This document shows, in pieces, positions 59,075-64,000 of a DNA stretch of 64,000 bases (its first letter is position 1; each line of letters opens with the position of its first letter). The position numbers and the translations under genes were made by a program. The stretch lies in the NCBI GenBank assembly GCA_038087015.1, contig JASBNA010000064.1:1-64000 (forward strand), given 5' to 3'. Origin of the DNA: Cerrena zonata (lineage: Eukaryota > Basidiomycota > Agaricomycetes > Polyporales > Cerrenaceae). A model generated the notes under the pieces. The model had not been told where the DNA came from and ran no database searches. It was given only the letters and a program-made list of their open reading frames with translations.

Positions 59075-62000
59075 ATGTCTGCCTTTTTGCAAGCCTTGGG
59101 CAAAGTGACGGATAAGATTCCAGAGGGAATTCAACACGTTCGGGCTTCTGCTATAGGTAAATTGGATTTCGATATTTCCTCTTCCCCCAGCCCCTTTTGT
59201 TGTGTTTCCTTGTGTGGCCAGAGGTAGCTCAATTGACATCATCATTATTCGTCGCTTAGGAATTCTAAACCCAAATCGTCGACATGATGACCCTGAAGAG
59301 AAACAGGCTGATATGGTTCGAGCTGAGATCAATGCTGGCCACCGATTCCATTCCTTTGCGAACGAACGAGCCGAGAACTTTGTGAAATGGCATGTAGAGT
59401 TTCTTCAAGTCGCGTGCTCCCCTCTGGATGTGTCTAAACTGAAAACCTTGTTATTATTAGGCACATTGACGGTCATGATTACATGTATGCGCTTTCGGAG
59501 ATGCTCGAGAGTGCACGTGAAGCTATCTTCATTCTTGTAAGTCCTTTACATTTCATGTGGATCGAGTTGGTGATTCATCGTGGTCGTAAAGGATTGGTGG
59601 CTTACACCCGAGTTGTACCTCCGTCGACCTCCTGCGGCCAACCCGGAATGGCGTTTGGACAGAATCCTGAAGCGAAAGGCAGAGCAGGGTGTCAAGGTCT
59701 ATGTTATTGTTTACAAAGAGGTGACGCAGACGATGTCTATGAGTTCCAAGCATACCAAAGTAATTCTCGTTCTCTGTATAACGTGCATAGTTATACTTAC
59801 GTTCCTCTCAGGCTTCACTTGAAGCACTTCATCCCAATATTTCATGTATGCGTCACCCCGATCACATTGGTAGCAAAGGTTAGTGTTGTGGTTTTGGACG
59901 ATCGTTCCCGTATCTCATCTCCTGTACCTAGATGACGTCATGTTCTGGTCACATCACGAGAAGGTAAATAATCTTTATCGTCCTGCACACACGACGTCAT
60001 TACTTATGTATACGATCAGGTCGTTGTTGTCGACAACCACAGAGCCTGTATCGGTGGTCTTGATCTTTGTTTCGGTCGTTGGGATACTAACACTCATCCC
60101 CTTGCGGTTAGTCCAGAATATCTTGTTAGAGATTACGATTATAACTAACTTGATACAGGATGTTCACCCAACCAATTTTGCCGCGGCTCTCTTCCCTGGC
60201 CAAGATTATAATAATGCTCGTGTACTCGACTTCAAGGTCAGTTTGCCTATATTTGTACAGGGTGTCTGATCTCTGACTCCACTTGGTTTCAGGATGTCAG
60301 TAACTATACGAACAACACCATCAGCTCTCTCGATACTCCTCGTATGCCTTGGCATGATGTAGGTCATTCTCGACTCAAATATTGAACACCAGAGCTAAAG
60401 TTGCCTTAGGTTCATATGACGTTGTGTGGACCTGCTGTTCTTGATATCGTTCAGCACTATGTTGAACGTTGGAACGAAGTTAAGAAGCGCAAGGTATGTG
60501 GTCTTTATACATCATGTCATGCCAATTACCAACTCATACCTACAATTTAGTATCGTGAAAATGCGTGAGCATCTTATCTCTCTTGTATTTTACTATAGAC
60601 TCTTACATCCTCTCTAGTCGTTACGACTGGCTTGCCTTCCCTCATGATGTCCAAGCGTCCCCTAATGAGCCCATTGCTCGTCACCCTCATCGTGAACAGT
60701 GGCACGGAATGGGTCGTCGCTTCAAGCAGCGATTCCATCGCGGATACGACGAAGCTGACCCAGAAGAGGAGGAAGCTCCCGAGCATTTTGCTCGCTCTCC
60801 CCATGGTTCCTGCCGTGTTCAGGTCGTCCGAAGTGTTTCAGATTGGTCTCATGGTGTTTTGACTGAGAGGAGTATCCAGAATGCTTGTAAGTCCCATCAA
60901 TGTGTTTATTATCGGTGCTGTACTAACTTCTGATGGATAGACTGTCAATTGATTCAAGAAGCGAACCACTTCATCTATATCGGTACGGTAATTTCATTAT
61001 AAACAAAAAACTTTATTGACCGGCCATCTATGAGTTTAGAAAACCAATTCTTGTAAGCAACAATCTTCTTCAAACTCTCTACCTTCCTTGATGAAATACA
61101 TTCACAGCATTTCCGCTACAAATGACAAGGGCCCCGTCACGAACCAGATCGCCGGTGCTCTCGTTCAGCGTATCATCAGAGCACAGCAAGCTTCAGAGAA
61201 GTTCAAGGTATGTAGATGTTCTATCCGCATCCAGCCTCACAAATTAATATCGTGCCATTAGGTCGTTGTCGTTATCCCCGAAGTGCCCGGGTTCGCCGGC
61301 AATGTCAAAGACGAGTCGTCCGTGAAGACAATCATGGCTGCTCAATACAGGACGATGAACAGGGGTGGTACGAGCATCTACGAGGAGTTAAGAAAAGCTG
61401 GAATTGAGCCGTAAGCGGATTACTCTCACCAATTGGTTCTTGTGGCACTAAGATCTTCGTAATAGCACTGACTACATCCGGTTCTATCATTTGCGTGCAT
61501 ACGATCGTATCAACGCACCGTACAGTATGTGATATTTTTCGTGAGATCTAACAGAATACTGAAATCTCTATCAGAATCGTTCATCGCTCAGATGGAGGAG
61601 AACAGTGGCGTGAAATTCCAAGAAGCTCATGTTGCTCTCGGCCGTCAATGGGTTGGAGATATCGAGGATCCCGATGCACCCAAAAACATGACTGTTGTGC
61701 TTCCTTCTTCTGTGACCACCACTGAGAAGTCAGTCCAGGGTACCAAAAACGAACTCAAGACAGAGACCGTCACTCTTCCAGGTACCGTTGCAGAAGCTCG
61801 AGACATCATCGAACGCTTCGAAAGCGGTGCTCGTGGATTGAGAAGCGATAAACCTGTGTCTGACAATGTTGCTCAGCACATGCTGAATGATAGGACCGGC
61901 TTGTTGGATGAAGGTTGGCTTGGGACCGAAGAGGAAGAGAAATTTGCATATGTGTCCGAGTTGCTGTACATTCATTCGAAAGTGATGATCGTCGATGATA

Positions 62001-62885
62001 GAAGGGTCATCGTAAGTGCTATCTTGATCCATCGCAGTTCCTCTCTTTATTGAACTTTATTTTGATAGATGGGTTCTGCCAACATCAACGATCGTAGTCA
62101 GAAGGTGAGCATTTCATTTGACAATTCACAGTGGAGCTTGGGTGCTCACAAGAGTCACAGGGCGATGGCGATTCTGAGATTTGTCTAGTAGTCGAAGATG
62201 AAGACCTCATCGAGACTAGGATGAATGGCCAGTCATACATGGCAGGTCGTTTCGCTGCCACCCTTCGTCGCAAGCTTTACCGCGGTACGTCTCGCCCTCT
62301 CTCGTCCGTATTTGTTAATTCATTGATCTCTCATTTTTAATAGAACATCTTGGTCTCATTGCACCTCAATGGTGCGAAAGTGGCGAAGAGGCCACAAGCT
62401 TCATGCGTCCCGCTCCTATCCCTAACGAAGACGAAATTGGAGCTGTCGAGGACGAGATGGTCGCTGACCCCCTTGCTGATGAGACAGAGAGGCTGTGGAA
62501 CGACACTGCTAGGACCAACAGGGAAATCTTTACGGAGTGCTTCCGTCCTGTGCCCACTAACCTCATTAGGACTTGGGATGCTTATGAGGTTAGCTCTTAA
62601 TGTCCTCCTCTAGTTTTCGACTAGTGCTCATCTTTATTTAGAACTACGTGCCTAAGGTCCAAACCGACCACGCTGTCCCCGATATTACTCTTGAACGACT
62701 CAAGGATCGTCTCTCCAGCGTAAAGGGTGCCCTTGTGGAATGTCCTTTGGTAAGGGATCAGTTTCCTTTCTTACCGAAATGCTTCTAACACTTTCGTATT
62801 GCAGGACTTCTTGATCGAAGAGAAGGACTTTGTCGATAACCCCGAATGGAGTGGGCTCAACCCAACGCTTCCTATTTACATATAA
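59075..62885 (+). CDS. Phospholipase D (two HKD motifs)
   Basis: Cleaves phosphatidylcholine to phosphatidic acid and choline. Many exons. Start MSAFLQALGKVTDKIPEGIQ, soon followed by GHRFHSFANERAENFVKWH and IDGHDYMYALSEMLESAREA. First HKD: HHEK joined across an intron to VVVVDNHRACIGGLDLCFGR. Second HKD: LLYIHSKVMIVDDRRVI, then MGSANINDRS. Other PLD1-type blocks: DWWLTPELYLRRP, FNYNNAR-like QDYNNARVLDF, MPWHDVHMTLCGPAVLDIV, IYIENQFFIS and VVVIPEVPGF. The stop follows SGLNPTLPIYI. There is no PX or PH domain before the catalytic region; the protein begins almost at the catalytic core, shorter than Spo14/PLD1 enzymes. Between 61700 and 61900 an inserted low-conservation loop precedes the second HKD. 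It follows the G-alpha gene on the same strand, but there is no evidence of a shared transcript. Confidence 0.93.
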
Positions 62886-63409
62886 GATATGATTTTATGA
62901 TTACGCGACGAAGTATAGTATCTGTACCCAAAGACAATGAAAGAGAGAGAAAGAAATTCTGTATATGTATAACTTTTGCAATAGATGTGTTTGATCGTCG
63001 GTTCCAAAAAGAAACCTGAATCTTTTGAAATAGTTTTCAATTTAGATAAAAACAGGGGTTGCAGTGCATTGCATAGAAACACCAACAATTACTAAGAAAG
63101 CATCTACTACTAGCAAAGCATCAGAGGAGGGTATACAAAAACTCTTCATCTTCATCTCGTATGCAAGGGGTGTGTGGAAACAATATGAAAGAGAAAGAAA
63201 GGCAAACACTAGGCATACACGGGATTCTCTAGTTCCAACTATGGAGTGATGCTGTGAAAACTTTTGAGTTGCTCGAGATAGAGAGACAAGAGGTTTGTGA
63301 ATAATGGAGTATTGTATGTATCATTGTCCCCGACATGACCGTGAACGAACCAAACCAACGAGGAAAAGATGCAGAGACAGATGTATGTGGATCTGCTTGC
63401 CATTGGGTC
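62886..63409. other. Intergenic region between convergent genes
   Basis: A/T- and purine-rich 3' flanks (GAGAAAGAAA-type runs). No gene recognised. Confidence 0.5.
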
Positions 63410-64000
63410 CTATACTAACCCCTTCATCAACATCCCCTCCAGTCGGCAAAACTCCGGTACGATGGCAGCATATGACATGTACGCATCGACGTCTGGTTCT
63501 GCAACCTTCGCAAGGCCCAACTGCACTTCGGCGGCATCCGACGCAGGCATGGCGGTAACCGGAACGAGACTCGTTGTCTGTGGTACAGCAGTAGCGGGGT
63601 CGCCTGAAGGATTCGGGCTTGTTACAGAGCCCAGGTCGGGAGTGGTGAAAGCAGTCGAAGGAGCTTCACCGAGGGTGGTTCCACTGAGGACAGAGTCCAT
63701 AGTAGAACTCGTCATGGTACGCAGTCTAGCACTCGAGATGCTGTCGCCGAATGCATTACCAATGCCTAATCCGTAGTTGGTCTGACGGATGCTGTCCAAC
63801 TCTTCTGCCTCTTCCTCATCGACCTCCACCAAAACATTAGCACCTAGCCCTGAACGAGCACCGTACGGCGTGCTAGTTCCACTACCAGCCGCACTGGCTG
63901 CTTTGCTTATAGCACCTGGAGCATTGATGTTTGTTCGTAGTTCGACACCACCGCTAGAACTCCAACGCTTGGCGAGCAATCTCCTAACCTCCTCTTCGAA
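63410..64000 (-). CDS. C-terminal end of an unrecognised protein (cut by the window)
   Basis: An open frame reaching the right edge; the last 197 residues are visible and end SRLEGMLMKGLV-like at the stop codon (63410). The part at the edge (FEEEVRRLLAKRW) is charged and helical. The remainder is low-complexity, rich in Ala, Ser, Thr and Pro, with one acidic stretch (EVDEEEAEELDSIRQ). No domain is recognised; it looks like a disordered tail of a larger protein. It is convergent with the phospholipase gene. Real coding status is supported by the length and by the protein-like composition only. Confidence 0.6.
   Translation of the reverse strand, partial: FEEEVRRLLAKRWSSSGGVELRTNINAPGAISKAASAAGSGTSTPYGARSGLGANVLVEVDEEEAEELDSIRQTNYGLGIGNAFGDSISSARLRTMTSSTMDSVLSGTTLGEAPSTAFTTPDLGSVTSPNPSGDPATAVPQTTSLVPVTAMPASDAAEVQLGLAKVAEPDVDAYMSYAAIVPEFCRLEGMLMKGLV

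Overview
The window is nuclear DNA of a filamentous fungus, most probably a mushroom-forming basidiomycete (Agaricomycetes). Nearly every gene is cut by many short introns (about 40-70 nt, GT-AG), intergenic gaps are short, and the gene families fit: group III hybrid histidine kinase, basidiomycete-type P450s, PARP-UBC fusions, F-box/LRR-like paralogues and an atypical large G-alpha. All exon models here were joined by eye from splice signals, reading frame and, where possible, comparison of paralogues inside the window.

Left part (1-12 kb): the 5' end of a cytochrome P450; a small six-exon gene (1513-2661) facing tail-to-tail a TPR-CHAT protease (2813-6100); the RNA polymerase III factor BRF1; a manganese superoxide dismutase divergent from BRF1; and a secreted protein of unknown function. 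The small gene has a layout that recalls fungal gasdermin-like pore formers, with a short acidic tail. Beside a CHAT protease with an intact His/Cys dyad it is the best candidate here for an undescribed protease-activated cell-death pair; the assignment is an inference from pattern and context.

Middle part (13-47 kb): a block of paralogous pairs. In order: a HAMP-only remnant of a hybrid histidine kinase (-), an F-box gene (+), a PARP-UBC gene (+), a single-pass membrane protein (+), an alkyltransferase-like DNA repair protein (-), two tandem F-box genes (-), a second PARP-UBC gene (-), an acetamidase/formamidase (-), the complete histidine kinase (+), and a complete P450 (-) related to the one at the left edge. 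The F-box/PARP-UBC sets combine ubiquitin-ligase adaptors with proteins that carry both an ADP-ribosyltransferase domain and an E2 ubiquitin-conjugating fold. Each PARP-UBC copy has one apparent reading-frame lesion, at different places.

Right part (47-64 kb): about 7 kb without a convincing gene, then two signalling genes on the plus strand, an atypical G-alpha subunit (switch II Gln replaced by Ser, long low-complexity insert) and a phospholipase D with two HKD motifs, and finally the 3' end of an unrecognised gene on the minus strand.
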